DNA of 64,000 bases from Marthasterias glacialis (lineage: Eukaryota > Echinodermata > Asteroidea > Forcipulatida > Asteriidae), in contig OU452219.1 in assembly GCA_911728455.2 (NCBI GenBank), forward strand, positions 22,069,219-22,133,218, given 5' to 3'. Position numbers and translations under genes: made by a program. Of this stretch, positions 22,151 through 34,961 are shown piece by piece. Every line of letters starts with the position of its first letter. The stretch's first letter is position 1. The notes below the pieces were generated by a model. It made no database searches. It was not told the DNA's origin and saw nothing but the letters and a program-made list of their open reading frames with translations.

Positions 22151-23322
22151 TGACTAAACGTATTTTCATCTGCTGTAGACGGTTTCCCTACTCACATTGC
22201 TTAATATACTCACTTAAGTCATCTCTTGGTCAGGAACAAATAGTTAGTGTGAAGGGGAATTACCTTCCCCCCCCCCTTCACACTCCCCTTGATGGCTGTA
22301 GACAATTTTTCCAACATCTCATGAGTAATCAGTAAACCACAAGATTCAAAATCATTTATTTATTGCTTTCCAATCACTTTTGGTTGTGTCATCCCCTTGA
22401 ATACCACAAACCACAATAATTAAGCTATTAATGATAAAAATCAAAGTGTTGAATCTACAAAAGTACCAAAGTAGAAGGTTCAAATATCCTTAAATGGACA
22501 TAGCTTACAGACCTGATGATGACAGTTTGTTTGTCATTCACTCATCAAGATGATCTTGTCAACGGTCTTCCAATTACCCAATTAAAAAGACCTTTGATAG
22601 AAGCCTCTCTTTCACAGGTCTTATCTCCTCCAATATCAACACAGAAACGATGCTTTCCTCTATCTCAGGTATGCAGCTTCCATGGGACAATGATGCCAAT
22701 TTGTATCAATGTCATGAGAAGTGATGACTGTGTGTGACCAGGAACCCAACAGAACACCAGGCCAGGTTGATGTACATGTATACACTGCTTATCAGACCAT
22801 TACTTTAGAAAATAAATAAATTCAAAACCACTCCTGTCATTCCTTAATCACTTGTTTATTTAACTGCTTCACCTTTGGCAAGATCCTGACAGGTCAAAAC
22901 AAAATCACACAGAGGACCTCATTTGTATATTTTTGGCTCCATAAAAAATATAGAAACGCTCATAAATCTTGCAATTTTTAATAGTGGTGTCTGCATCAAC
23001 TGATTGGGACAGCTGTATTAGAAACTAACAGGAAAGGGTATAACAAGTCTTGTGAGTTATTTTTGTGAGTATTGTTGATAATTTGATTAACACCTAAGAG
23101 GAAAAGAACTTCTTGGAAAGTCTTCTTGTTCTAGTGTTTCATAATTGTTAACATTTTCCCAGATTTGAAAATGTCCGTTTGAAAATGTTGATTGTGTACC
23201 TGCAGGAAAGAATGTAAGACATTAATATGAAACACTACTAAATAAGAAGAGGCCGGAGGTCAAAGGTTAAAATTTGTGACCTTTCCCTTCCCTTATGTCG
23301 ATAGTTAGCTTAATTCAAATCA
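22151..23322. other. No recognisable gene
   Basis: A poly(C) run (about 9-10 C) lies near 22267-22277. Otherwise AT-rich unique sequence with short random open frames. Confidence 0.45.
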
Positions 23323-23600
23323 ATACAACATTTATTTCCATACGTTCCATTTCCGTATGTACATCAAGGAATACAAAATAAATTAATGGTTGAAATCTTA
23401 ATTATAATCAAAAAAAAAATAACAACAGAGAGTGAAAATTATGGGGCTGTTCATAGTAAGCCAAGGCTCGCAGAGAACAGCCTTTATACAGACAATATTA
23501 TACAATAAGCACACAGACGGACAAGGAAAAAACAAAGACAAGAGACGGAACAATCAAGGCAGAGACAAAAAGAATAACGACAACATAATTAAATGAAATT
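23323..23600 (-). mobile_element. Possible retroposon 3' region
   Basis: On the minus strand the interval runs through GCGAGCCTTGGCTTACTATG, AACAGCCCCATAATTTTCAC, a T-rich run, CGTATGGAAATAAATGTTGT and an AT-rich end. The AATAAA motif close to the end and the purine-rich stretch on the plus strand (GGAAAAAACAAAGACAAGAG) look like a retrotransposon 3' UTR. No reverse-transcriptase coding remains, so this is tentative. Confidence 0.25.
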
Positions 23601-25093
23601 TGATATTTGACCTGTTGCGATAAGTTCTATCCACCATGGTTAAGACCAGAGACTTTTAATTTCAAAACAGCTAAGTCAAAAGAAGGATTCATAAATCATC
23701 AAATTTTACATACGGACCGACAAACACTTACCGGGAAGGTGTGAAGATATCATGACCATGTAGGGCCTTAAGTATAAAAGTGAGTATTTTAATCACGGAC
23801 CACACACAGCCCCTTGTGGTTTAGTGGTAGATTCATAAGACCTGTGTCATTCTATAATGACAGACATGTTAATGGCAGATTGAAGCATCCAGGGTGGCTT
23901 TTTGATATCGATGATAAAGCAAATGTTTATCACACTCTGGGAGGGACAGCGGCTCTTCTTTGTATCCTCAACCTTTCCATTATTTCTTCCACCTCCCCCC
24001 AAAAATAAGAATGTACTCAAATATTTATCTGAAAATCTCTTCAAAGATTCATTGCATTTTTGCATCAATTTTAGTTAAGGTTATTGAAGCTTTGATTGAC
24101 CTTTTCGCCGAAGCAAAGAGCATGTTCAGTGTGTACTAAAGAGGAAGTGAAGTACTCAACAAATAAACAAAAACAAGGAGAAGTCTGTTCTGGAAATTTT
24201 ACGTAAACAATACCTACTGGTTTTGATGTATGATTATTTATCATTTCCTGAACAAAGGCTTTTTTTTGTCGCACTGGTGTTACTGTTTATTTTTTAAAGA
24301 TGTGGTATCAAGGAGAATCTAACACTCGTTTTATTTTCAAAATTTTTTCATTGGGGGAGGGGGGGGGGTTGTCGACTGTTGTTGCTTACACTATCACCCA
24401 TTGCATTGTGAAGTGGGCCATCATTCATGGACTTTACACATGTTTATCATTCTCTGTCACATCTACGTGTTGATTCTCGAACCTTTTTCACGCTAATTGG
24501 CCACCTTAGTTACTAATTTGGACATTGTCATTTCATTAATCATCATAATACCGATTTGCTTTCATTATAAAGACTGATATGGTTCTATCATGGTGAAGAT
24601 CACCTCATTTTTGCTTGCATGAGCAGCCATCTTTTTAGACTATTGGAATCAGTATGGAACCTGGGCCATACCTAACCTGTTGTTGTGGGTTTGCCTTCAG
24701 ACGTGCTATTCTAATGCTATAGGTATGAACAAAATTATCTGAAGTACACTGACAACTTGCAAATTTTTTTGTAGGTTTTCACATTGTGAAGCCAAACGGG
24801 AACTTTTGTTCTGCTTTGCTTTGTTGAATGGGTTGGTATTGAATTTGTGCTCGCAAGAAAACTCATTCCAATTCTCCCTTCTTCCAAGAAAATATCAAAA
24901 CTGCTGGTGTCAGTTAAAATGTATAATTGTAGTGTTACTTCGTTTTAAGATTTGTCTTGCTCAACAATTTTTTCAGTGATGCAATTCTTTTGCATCGTTT
25001 TTCCCCAGAGAAATACAAGAGATAGAGAACTTGAAATGGATATGTTTACTCAGGGGGATTAATGCCAACTTTACCCTCGGTGAATTATTTGTT
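23601..25093. other. No gene recognised
   Basis: A G-run (about GGGGGAGGGGGGGGGG) lies at about 24354-24369. At 23810-23850 a TGTGGTTTAGTGGTAGATTC string resembles a tRNA A box but has no B box at the right distance. Remaining open frames are short and unrecognisable. Confidence 0.45.
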
Positions 25094-25186
25094 AATCAGA
25101 AACCGAGGTGTCTGCTAATTCTGTGCCATATGTCTCTGTCAATCGAAAACGAGGTGGCTGCTAATTCTGTGCCATATGTCTCTCAG
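25094..25186. repeat. 47-bp tandem duplication
   Basis: Copy one (25094-25140) and copy two (25141-25186) share GAGGTGTCTGCTAATTCTGT / GAGGTGGCTGCTAATTCTGT and then GCCATATGTCTCT exactly, with a one-base indel and few substitutions. The duplication explains the internal repetition in the 84-codon open frame at 25031-25285. Confidence 0.85.
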
Positions 25187-26261
25187 TTTGTTAATGTCCA
25201 ATTTCACCTTCACCTATTTCACCCACCCTGGGTCAACTTGCTTCATTTGTGTGAATCTTTTAAAGTAAAATATTTAAACTCATAAAAACCAATCTGTAGC
25301 CAAAACAGGAAAGACGGCATCCTGCAATGATCAACTTGAACTTAGTTCAAACCAAAAGATCAACAAATCCACAGACAAACTGCACTCTTGGGATTTATGA
25401 AGCAAAGTTCCGTCTGTCTTAACTCACTCAAGATTCACATTACCCATCTAGAGACTCAATCATGGAAAACCTATGTAAGAAGTTTGGGCCGAAAAGAGAA
25501 CAATTCTAGATATCTGTGAAAATGATATATTGCATCAGAATCACTAGGTTGCTGTAAAATGGACATTAAGATGGATGAAGGTGAAGTGTTTATACTCTTG
25601 GGTGATATCATAAAAGGTTCTTGAAGGTGAGGATTAGGATATGCCTCGGTGAGGGTCAAGGAGTTGTGAATATGGTGGTCTGATTTTACTGATGGTTACC
25701 AGATTCCTCTTTGTGTTCTGAGAGGGGGGTTGTTGTTTAAACATTAAGACTTTAAAGTGCATCTCAAGACAGACATAAAACAGATATGATTTTATTGCTC
25801 AATAGTTCTCATCACTGATGGTTTGAACTCACTCCAAATTTACATTATGATAAATGGACAGACTTCCTGTGTTATGGGAAATATCTCTATTGTTTATAAT
25901 GAACACACAGCGGTAAAAGGTTATTTGGTGTGTGGGTAGCTGGGTGCTTCACCTAGATCCAGGTTTGATGACTTTAGGTAAAGTCAGAACTGTATCTCTA
26001 AAGTATGTAATTAGATGAGTGACTCATTACTTTCACGTCTTGTATATTTAAAAAAAAATATATTTCCTGGTACATGGACAGAGTCGATAACAAAATGTAT
26101 AAAAAATACTGGGCTTCCTTCCTACAGTGCTCTCTAAATGTAAAAGAGTTAAACATCACTTGTTTTGTCTGCCATACCACTCTTGCAAAGACCATTATGA
26201 CAGACATCTCTTTTTTATGGTTCAAGACAGGTATTTGAGACTTGAATCAAAGTAAAGTTCA
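25187..26261. other. No recognisable feature
   Basis: AT-rich unique sequence; nothing supportable on either strand. Confidence 0.45.
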
Positions 26262-26388
26262 CTCCAATTTCACTCAAAAAGGGTGATGCACAGTGAGTAT
26301 CACTACCAAACCGACACCACTCGGGCAAGAGAGTAAAATGTTTTACTCTTTCTCATATGTAGAGTGCTATCATGAGTGAAATGCTGTC
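26262..26388. mobile_element. Candidate small inverted-repeat element
   Basis: TTTCACTCA at the left and TGAGTGAAA at the right are inverted, and the centre holds a near-perfect palindrome AGAGTAAAATGTTTTACTCT (26332-26351). Length is about 127 bp. Terminal homology is short, so a non-autonomous element is plausible but not demonstrated. Confidence 0.4.
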
Positions 26389-26627
26389 AATTAAACAATA
26401 CTCTGTTAATAGGTCATTGTTTGAAAGGCTTAAGGTATAAAGATTTATGTTTTTTTCCTGACGATGAACAGAAAACACTGTTGAGTATCAGTTCTACTCA
26501 GAAATCGTAACACAGTCAAAAGAGGTTGTTCACATGGTGTCACCGCAAACCTATTCCTTTTGGTGTAAATGTAGTTATAAATATTATTTACACTGGTACC
26601 ATTAAAAAATATTTTTGTCTGAAGTAC

Positions 26628-26656
26628 TGGGATTTTATTGGGATTTTATTGGGATT
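26628..26656. repeat. 11-bp short tandem repeat
   Basis: GGGATTTTATT is repeated two and a half times. Confidence 0.85.
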
Positions 26657-28675
26657 GTCTGGCTAGGCATGAGAAACCATGATCAAGCATTACACAGGAC
26701 AGTTATTTGTCTGTTTTTCTGATTTTGAGAATTTTTCATATAGATCCCTCCTTGCCTTCAGACTGTCTTGACTTGAAACGATTGACTTGGCACCAAAGGG
26801 AGAAAGACATAGCGGCTAAAATCCTGGAGCTTTTTGTCTGGAGTAATATGTTGAGGAAGAAAAACTTTGTAAATTCATGGGGTTTTTTTAGACTGCATCT
26901 CATTTGTTGGGATATTTCAGTTTTGTACAATCAACCACTTCCCTGATTACATAAACATGTATAAAAACATATCATTATACAACTGTCAATTCTCTTCTAA
27001 AAAGAAATCTGCTACATTTTTTCTTTCATGAAAATTTAAGCTGGTTATTTTTTATGCTTAACTCTGAAAAAGTCAAATGAATGTGTTTGAAGACTGAGTA
27101 GGCCAATTGCTCATTCGTCAATGTATAAAATGTAATCAGGGTTGGTACCTCAGTTTAAGTGATAGTTAGGCCCTACTTTGCATAATACATATAAAGTAAT
27201 TTTGCATGTAACATTGTCTTTGGAGGGCAATATTTTTCTTTTTATTTTATTATTATTATTTTTGTTCACTGTAAAAAAAAAATGATGGATAATATACCAA
27301 GCAAAAAGGCCAACCAAATGAACATACCAGCATGTCCTATTGGTACTTCATGAGAGTCAAAGCTTAAGAGTGTCTACACACATCTCAAGAAGGAATTGTT
27401 TATAATCTAAGCCAAAGTTGTCTTTATCTAAACCAAACTCGCCTATTTAGATGACCTATAAAGATGTGAATTCGTTTGTACTCCGGTGGTTGGTTGTAAC
27501 AATTTCAACCTCATTGAAGCATTCAGAAATGACCCTATTCAATGTGACCTATTTCTCGCTGTGAATCATTCTTATAAAAGCACCTAATTGCTTCACGGTT
27601 ACTGGTATCATCCTGCATCCTGCGGTATCTACCTGCATAAAAGCTCTTTTAAAATTTGAAATGCTGATAGGGTTTCCCAGAATTTATGGCATTTTGACTA
27701 ATAAACCGTAAGATATTAGGAGCCATATGGTGCATGTCTAGTCTGATGGCATTTACCCTGTGCTCATTATAAGGTGAATGTATGGCAAGGCATTGGGTTC
27801 AGAATGCAGGTTGCAGATTGCTATTCTGTAAAAATGTGGTTTAGGTTTGAAGTTGGGCTGCAGATTTGATGTTAATTTGTACACAGAACGTGCAGTGAAC
27901 CCTCTGGCAATGAACCTTTTGCAATGTCAGAGAAATGCATTGCTCATTTCTCAGCTCAGCAGTGAGGAAAACAATGTTTTGTAAATCTCATATATCGCAT
28001 ATTAATGTTGAGGATTGTATTTCATTTTCCATTGTGTATCCTTGTTGTTTCTTTTGGTTTGTTGCATTTATATTTCCTGTAGCATGATGACATACAAGGA
28101 AACTGAAGATCATGTGGAGTGTCACTGTAAATATACACTTGTATAACAGATGGTGTTTGTGTGTAACCATTACACTTAGATAAACATATCAGGGAAGGGG
28201 TCACTGACCTTGTCTTGAGGTCACCATGAGGTCACTGGATATTGACTGTCTACAAGGATGATCCTTTGCATATGTCTACCACTGAGATGTTAATAACAAA
28301 TCAAACAGCCCATGAATCCTTTACCTTGCCAGTTTTTAAAGACCCAGTGGGGTTCCCTCCTGAATGAACAATTCCCAGACTGCTGCAAACATCCATTCCT
28401 AGAACTCTGTCTTTTGATTTGTTTTGTAAAAATATCTCTTGATTTGCTAACGTTAATGAACAGAAGCCTTGCTCAATGGTGGTACAATTCTTTTAGTGAG
28501 GGGTAAAAAGCCATGGGATATGTCCCTTGTTGGACAGTTTCAAACTTTAAGAGGTTAATCATGTAGCTTGATTGTTGTAATTTGCCCTGTGCCCGACAGA
28601 AGGACATAACAAGAGTGTGTTCAGCAAAAGATCGTAAGCAATTTATGAGCAAAAATAAATGAGCGTGAAAGCTTT
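26657..28675. other. No gene recognised over 2 kb
   Basis: Contains TTATTATTATT (about 27248) and a poly(A) run (about 27273). Open frames of 60-80 codons overlap on both strands with no recognisable domain. Confidence 0.45.
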
Positions 28676-28845
28676 GAAAACATTCTGCAAGAAAGAGGAA
28701 TTCTTTGTTAAAAGCAACACAAGCTAGCCAAATCTCTTTGCTAAACTCTTCAAACACTCTAAAAGAGAGAGTAATCCTTTGTTAAAAGCAACACTAACTA
28801 ACCAAATTTCCTCTGCTAAACACTCTGAAAACACTCTGCTTTAGT
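28676..28845. repeat. Tandem duplication, about 76-bp period
   Basis: Two full units share CTTTGTTAAAAGCAACAC, TAGCCAAAT/TAACCAAAT and TGCTAAACxCTTC/TG, and a partial third unit begins AAAACACTCTGC. A short inverted copy of the unit's CAACACTAACTA follows as TTAGTTAGTGTTG at 28841-28853. The 94-codon minus-strand open frame overlaps the repeat. Confidence 0.75.
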
Positions 28846-29999
28846 TAGTGTTGATTCATAGTTTAAATAAGCAACACCTGTGAAATTGATAACCCTGTGG
28901 TCACTCCCATGCCCCTAGATAGTGCAATCACAGAAACTGACAGTCCTGGAGTCAAATAGTAAGCTCTTGGAGTTCAACGGCCGAGAGGTTTTCATCAACT
29001 CCTGTCTGTAGTGAACCCTCCTGAAGTCTATTCAATTAGTGACATTACCGCCTATATTCCTGACAATAGTGCAGCTAAATATCTATTAGCAAGGTTAGCA
29101 AGTACAATTAAATAACCACTAATTTTACGATGATCCAACAACCAGTACAGTGACATGGGCAGATATTGTTTGTCACTACGGTTACAGTGTTCAAATCAAG
29201 AAAACGTGATGAATATTCCGGTTAGCCTTGTGGTTCTATTGTCGGCAAACAAAGAGGGAACAAATCATATGGACTTCTTTGAAAAATTGCAAAGAACACG
29301 TCCGTGAAGGTGAAGTCAGCGAGCAGATCCCATGAGTGAAATAAATAGTGAGGGATTATTTGAAATCATTGTCTGGTTAACCACAGCAATTGGTATTCTT
29401 GAATAGAAGTATCCCAATATTAATCGCTTTGACATTTTTGTAAAAGTTCACCATCATCTAGAGAAATTTCTCACGATTCATTTAGCTCATTATTCATCGG
29501 TCATTTCCGTCTTGTTGAAGGAAATCAAAACTACCATTGATAAAATTTTAAGAAGCCTTTCAACCTCATGCATTTCTAAACACGTTTTTCTCCTGTCGCA
29601 AACACATTCTCTGTCTATTATGTCATTTGTTGCAGTTGTTTTTATGTCAACATATTTGAAGATTCCTTGAAATGAAATTACGTCATACTGGTAGACTGAC
29701 ATGTGGGCATGAAGGTCCATAGGTTTGGTAGCTGGAAATTCCTGGGAACTCAGGGTTAAACATATAATTGGATCAGAGATGCTTAATCAACTCTATGGGA
29801 GGATTGGGAGGGTTGTAGTTCCTCCTTGAGTTGAAAGACTGTGATTCTTACCTTGTCCTTGTACTCCATGTGTGAATAATTCACAAAAGGAAGTGTTCTT
29901 GATAATTACAACATGATGTTTTTATGACAGAGGTTGTTTGGGAGCTTTTCATCATGTCATTGTGTTTCATTTCAATATGAGGAAGTGAATGGAGGGAGG
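28846..29999. other. No recognisable gene
   Basis: AT-rich unique sequence. TGGAAATTCCTGGGAACTCA at about 29731-29750 faintly resembles the end of the MITE at 42013 but is too short to call. Confidence 0.45.
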
Positions 30000-30168
30000 G
30001 GTGGTCAGATTGTCTTAGTGATATCTTGCCCTGCCTTTCACCTCTGTGGACCCCGGTTCGAATACCGACTCAGATTTTCATTCTCTACACAGGCATCTTC
30101 AGACCTACAGTACATGATACAGTGCTTCAGTCACTTTTGAGGGTCCCTAGGCTTCATAAAAATGAAAG
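30000..30168 (+). mobile_element. SINE, family 1, internally deleted
   Basis: The head reads GGTGGTCAGATTGTCTTAGT, with an eroded A box, and has a B box GGTTCGAATAC (30055-30065) preceded by CCTCTGTGGACCCC as in the copies at 33311 and 34962. The body then jumps to ACAGGCATCTTCAGACC and the tail TTTTGAGGGTCCCTAGGCTT, so most of the middle is deleted. Part of a 131-codon open frame reads through it; that frame is not a gene. Confidence 0.65.
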
Positions 30169-30252
30169 TAAAATATCATGTATGAAACATCTGTACTTAT
30201 TTGATATTGCAAAACAGACAGGTAATGTATTTATCGAGCTTTATTGTATTAC

Positions 30253-30365
30253 TTTTTCTCTCCTGCCAATCCCCCCCTTCCTCTCCCCTCCCCCTCCTTC
30301 TCCCCTCCCCCTCCTTCTCCCCTTGCCTCTGTCCCCCTTCCTCTGCCCAAGCCCCCCCCCCCCAG
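30253..30365. repeat. Polypyrimidine tract
   Basis: An almost pure C/T run of about 110 bases, including duplicated TCCCCTCCCCCTCCTTCTCC blocks and a terminal run of about 13 C. On the minus strand it is a G/A-rich tract. It accounts for the proline/leucine-rich end of overlapping open frames here. Confidence 0.9.
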
Positions 30366-33310
30366 CCCGAACAAAAAGTATTGAGAAAAAAATACTGAGA
30401 AAAACATCACTTTGGTTATGACATTCCTCTTATTTGAAATTTTTGTTTATTTTAACATTGTTTGTACAGTAGCAACACAAATCATCAGACCCATGGGGTA
30501 CGGGTGTAACCTTCAGAATTCTCTCTACACCACACTGAGACCACTGAGAGATGACATAGCAAGGATACATCCATGCCAATTTGTCAATCAATTGATATCA
30601 AATCATTGTAATCATGAGACAATGGCTCTGTGGTCGTTACCATAGTAAACAAGGCCTGGGGGTTGGGGCAGACTTGTTCATGCTGGGAACCAGTGTGTCA
30701 CAAATCAGCTCAGTAATGGCCTGGGAAACTAATAACACTGGTAAAGTTTGGTAGAAATGTTTAGAAATAGTTGCGTGTCAGAGCCTTCTATATCTTGATC
30801 CAATCGTAGACCAAGGTTTGCCATGTAATCCAATACATGTAGAATTTCATCTAACAATCTGGATTTAACTTTCACATTAATATTCCATATTAAATGACCT
30901 AGTACAACCTTCTGTAATTACATAGAATTCATCAGCGCCCATGTGTAAACCAATTAAGGTCATTGAAACTCATGATGGGAAAGGAAGCTATCCTGTTACA
31001 AATAGAAGACTGTCTCATTAGAAACTGAAGACTATCAAATTTCACTTTAGCAAGGGGATTTCATTAAATCCCAAGAGATTGTCCAGCGTTTGCTTAATAT
31101 CATGTTATCTTGTTATCCTCACCTATCACATCACGGCTGGCTGATATGGTATGGAGTTGAAACCAATTGAGATGCAGACTTTTAGTAGCAAGTCTACTCA
31201 CACTGCTGATCACAACCTTGATGATGCCCATGGTGGGTTGGTCATTTAGCTCTTAGAGGTTTTTTCCTCATTGCTCAGTCGTTATGCTAAGGGTTGTCCT
31301 CTTTTATGATAACTGCAGATCCTTCAAGTCTGAAGTCTGTACGACCTGTTTATTTTAACCAATTATGTTATTACATCAGAGAGAACATTCTTCTACAAGT
31401 TGAGCTGATTCTAGTTCATTACTCCATGCATCCCACCAAGCCATTTTGCATACTGGCAATTCCTTCTTGGGGGGGCTGTATGGAAGTGAGTTTGCCGACT
31501 ACGAATAGTCTCCACTCTTAACTATGTAAAGAAAGACTAGCACGCCCCAGCTCAGAACCACACTGGTTTAAAAAATTGTCAAAACAACAAACATGTTTTG
31601 TAAATCTAGGTGCTTAATGAAAGAAAAAAGTATGATTTCTGGTCGCCAAAATGACTGAAGTTTAGTCTGGATACCCTTGTTCTACTTGATTTAGTGTTGC
31701 CAACTGAGGCTCAAAACACAGACTGGTAAAAATTATTGGTGGGGTGTTACACCCCGATACCCTCAGGTCGCTGCACCCATGATCTTACTATTACTGGTAA
31801 AAAGCCGCACTGTTTCACAGTTTATAAACATTATGTTGTGCTCATGATCTGTTCTTGATTTGAGCTGCTGAAGAGTTACAAATCTGCTTCTATATTTATT
31901 TGGAAATGGAGTGAGCAGTTTGTAATAATTGGAATAACTAAAGTCAATGAATTGAAATTTCATATGTATACTTTTAATCACAGTTTCAGCGAATTTCAAC
32001 CACACCCCTTTTCCCATTTCTTATCGTGAGTTGACACATTGTTACCAGGAAGGCTGACTGGTATTTTGGCAATTAAAGTTTAAATTGAAAATGACCTTGT
32101 TTGCCTTGACTGAATTGCTGCTGAAGTCCCTAGAGGTATTCTGACATTAATTGATGACATTCTCAGATTGCAATTTCCGTTAAATCCTGTTGCACCTGAC
32201 ACCATGGAAGATGTGGCCCCTGAGGACCACTTTGCAGGTGGTTGCGTGCTTCAGTCAGTTTAGGATTTCTGCAGAAGTGGGGTTGGCCTTATAATTTGTT
32301 AGTATTTTTAACATGTGTTGTTTCTAAGAAAAATTCAACGTAAGCATGATTTCTTGAGCATCTGGATAACAACTTTGGGATCCTATAAGCCAAAGCCTGA
32401 TCTTGAACTTTACCTTAAGAAAGAAACTTGGGGGTTAAAGGTGCCTGCCATTGAAGCAATGAACATTTGTTTGTGTGGTTTTTTTTTAAATACTTTTAAT
32501 CCATGGCAGACAATTTCATTCATTGCGTGCAAACGAAAACTAAGTCTTTCATAGTATGCCCATTTTATGCCTAAACCGCCAATCCAGAAAAAACACCCCA
32601 GAATATACATAATTGTTCAGACACCATTATGTATAGTGGTCAGCCACAAAACAAGTGAAGAAAAATGACCTACTCTCCCTTCTGCTTCCCTACCCCCTTC
32701 CTCTCTCTCATCCCCTCCTGGACCGTTAAAGTTTCACAAAGTGTTTCCCTCTTTCCCTCTACCAAGGCAGTGAAAGAACTGTAAACTATACCATACCAGT
32801 ATTAAGTTTGGAACGAGAGGGACACAAGCATTTCCCATGATATAGCTCTTCCATTTCCATTACGTATTTCTTAACAATGAGAAATTCTTTTCTACAATTC
32901 TGTTTCTTGCTTTATGAGTTGATCGAGAATTCAAGGTGATACCATGAAGGGAGATCGATTAGTTTGACTGAGAATCCATCAACGTAAACACTGACAACAA
33001 ACTAACATGTAATTATGGAAATGTGTTTAGTTTAACACACTCAACCGTACACCAATATTTACATTGTATGTTCTGAACCATGAAGCTTTTTCAACTGTTA
33101 GGAGAAAACACACCATCATCAGGCTGTGATTAGGCTGCCATCATGTCACGTTCCATGTGGGCATTAGCAATAATCTATCCTCATTTTTAAAACAAAAATG
33201 GGGAACACACTTTTTGGACCTTTCAGTCGTGATGTTATTGTATGAGTACCAAGATGGCTGCTTCGTATGAATGGAACCATGGAGGAGGTTGAATTTAAAG
33301 TACAAGTTCA
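30366..33310. other. No gene recognised over 2.9 kb
   Basis: Unique-looking AT-rich sequence. A C/T-rich stretch lies at 32670-32765. Open frames (at most 84 codons) are without recognisable domains. Confidence 0.45.
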
Positions 33311-33580
33311 GATGGGGTGGTCAGGTTGGCGTAGGGGTATCTTTCCTCGCCTTCCATCTCTAGGACCCCGGTTCGAATCCCGTCAGGGGCACTGGGTTGG
33401 GTTTTTCAGTCCCTACCTGATTGCATGGGTTTTCCCTGGCATATTTCTCTGGGGTTTTCCTCCCACATCTAAAACTGACTGTTCCTTCCGTGTCTTCTCT
33501 CCATGGGGTTCTTGGCTAGTAAAGTGATTAATTAGTTTGCTTTTCTGAGAATCTTTGGCTTCACAACCAGAATTAATAAG
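33311..33580 (+). mobile_element. tRNA-derived SINE, family 1, most complete copy
   Basis: A tRNA-like head has an A box TGGCGTAGGGG (33327-33337) and a perfect B box GGTTCGAATCC (33370-33380). The body follows: TTCAGTCCCTACCTGATTGC, ATGGGTTTTCCCTGGCATAT, CCTCCCACATCTAAAACTGA, CTTCTCTCCATGGGG and the tail TCTTTGGCTTCACAACCAGA. Length is about 270 bp. Other copies lie at 20711 (-), 30000 (+), 34962 (-), 46219 (+), 48280 (+), 48416 (+) and 61775 (-). The 86-codon open frame here is a translated SINE. Confidence 0.85.
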
Positions 33581-33792
33581 TGAAACAAAATGAAATGAGA
33601 TGATATGAGTTTAACTCTTCAATACTACTTGCAAAGTGTACAGGGTTTAATCTCTGAACCATATCGAACATTAAATGAACCAATCTTGATGCTAAAAAAA
33701 ATAACTGGAAACCTCCAAGATCATTTATTTAGTACATATTCTGATTTGATATATTACTAATTTGCATTGGGGATAAAGAATAATAAAATAGG

Positions 33793-33872
33793 TAGTCCTG
33801 AGGTGACATTGGTTAAGATGCCTGCTTCAGAATGTGGGGGTCATGGGTTCAAATCCCTCCTGAGTAGTTTGG
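33793..33872 (+). mobile_element. tRNA-like SINE head, family 4
   Basis: GTCCTGAGGTGACATTGGTT, AAGATGCCTGCTTCAGAATG and a perfect B box GGTTCAAATCC (33846-33856) lie at tRNA spacing. The minus strand of 43596-43662 has the same order (CCTGAGGTCAGTAAGCCAAG ... GGTTCCAATCC), so this is a family rather than a chance match. No body or tail is identifiable. Confidence 0.55.
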
Positions 33873-34961
33873 ACTCAGGAAGCACCGAGAATACAGAGCT
33901 TATCTCACATCAGTGTTGGGTAAAACCAATAAATATCAGTATCCATATGTGGGTTGTTTTTTCTTTCAAACACACAGGTTGAAATACTCTTCTTGTGACT
34001 TGACAGTTTCTCACCATGCACATTACAGAAAAAGAACAAATGATTGTTTGATATTTGTTTATGTGGCCATACATAGGTCTCCCGCTGTGAAACACTGGGT
34101 AGCTTTTTTTATTCCTCAATCATTCAGTGAATGGTACAACCATGAACGCAGGCTCCTATGATCCATGATCCAGCCTTGTAATCCAACTAAAGCTAATGTA
34201 CCTTGGCAATCTTTTGATCTCAAGCTCTGGTCTGTCAGTGGGAGTATGAAGATATTTTTCTAATATTTCACAGAGAATTATCCTTTAATGCATAAGTTAG
34301 TTGTGCCTCGGGGTTCATCGACCTTGCTAAACAAGAATTTATCCATTTTGAATCTCCTCTCATATTGTTCTGAGTTTTACCAATCTCATCAGTCATTTTA
34401 TGACCAGCTGCAGAAGTTGCAGACTGTCTTCATTACAGTGAGGCTATGCCAGACATCTGGAAACCTGTATGATTGATGGTTTGTAACAGTCAGTTATTGC
34501 ATGCAAAATGCATGATGCCTGGTTAGACTGTGAGTTTGGAGTAGTTGAACAACTCTCTGATCCTATTGAGCCTCTTTTACAGAGATTACAATGGTATGTT
34601 TGTTTAGGAAGCACTTGATCCTTTGAGTTCCTTTTCTCATGTAAAAGTCACAATCCCCTCAAAAGGGAAATATGAACTTGAAATGGTGGCACTGGCAGGT
34701 GATTTTGAATGTATAAGTTGTCCCTAAAATAAAAAATAAAAACCTGATGAAACCCCAAAACAGTTAATCCCAATTTGATTGGACAATGTGTATGTCACAT
34801 GAAGATGTAGTGATATCCATTATACTGCTCGACCTATTGCCAGTGGCCAGTAGACTTCCGTACCCAATTGCCAATGGCTATTAATGACAATCAACAGAAT
34901 CATTAATGATACAATGTCCTTTTTCAAACTATGATTCTGAAGTTATGAAATTATTAACTCT
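33873..34961. other. No recognisable feature
   Basis: Short open frames on both strands (33910-34161) overlap each other; none has a recognisable domain. Confidence 0.45.

Noticed and set aside
23810-23850. tRNA A-box-like string
   Set aside because: No B box at the proper distance and no similarity to the four head families.
30026-30421. 131-codon open frame with a proline-rich end
   Set aside because: It starts inside a SINE remnant and ends in the polypyrimidine tract; both explain the open frame.
33267-33527. 86-codon open frame resembling other peptides in the window
   Set aside because: It is the translation of a family-1 SINE; the same peptide pattern appears from the reverse copy at 34954-35246.
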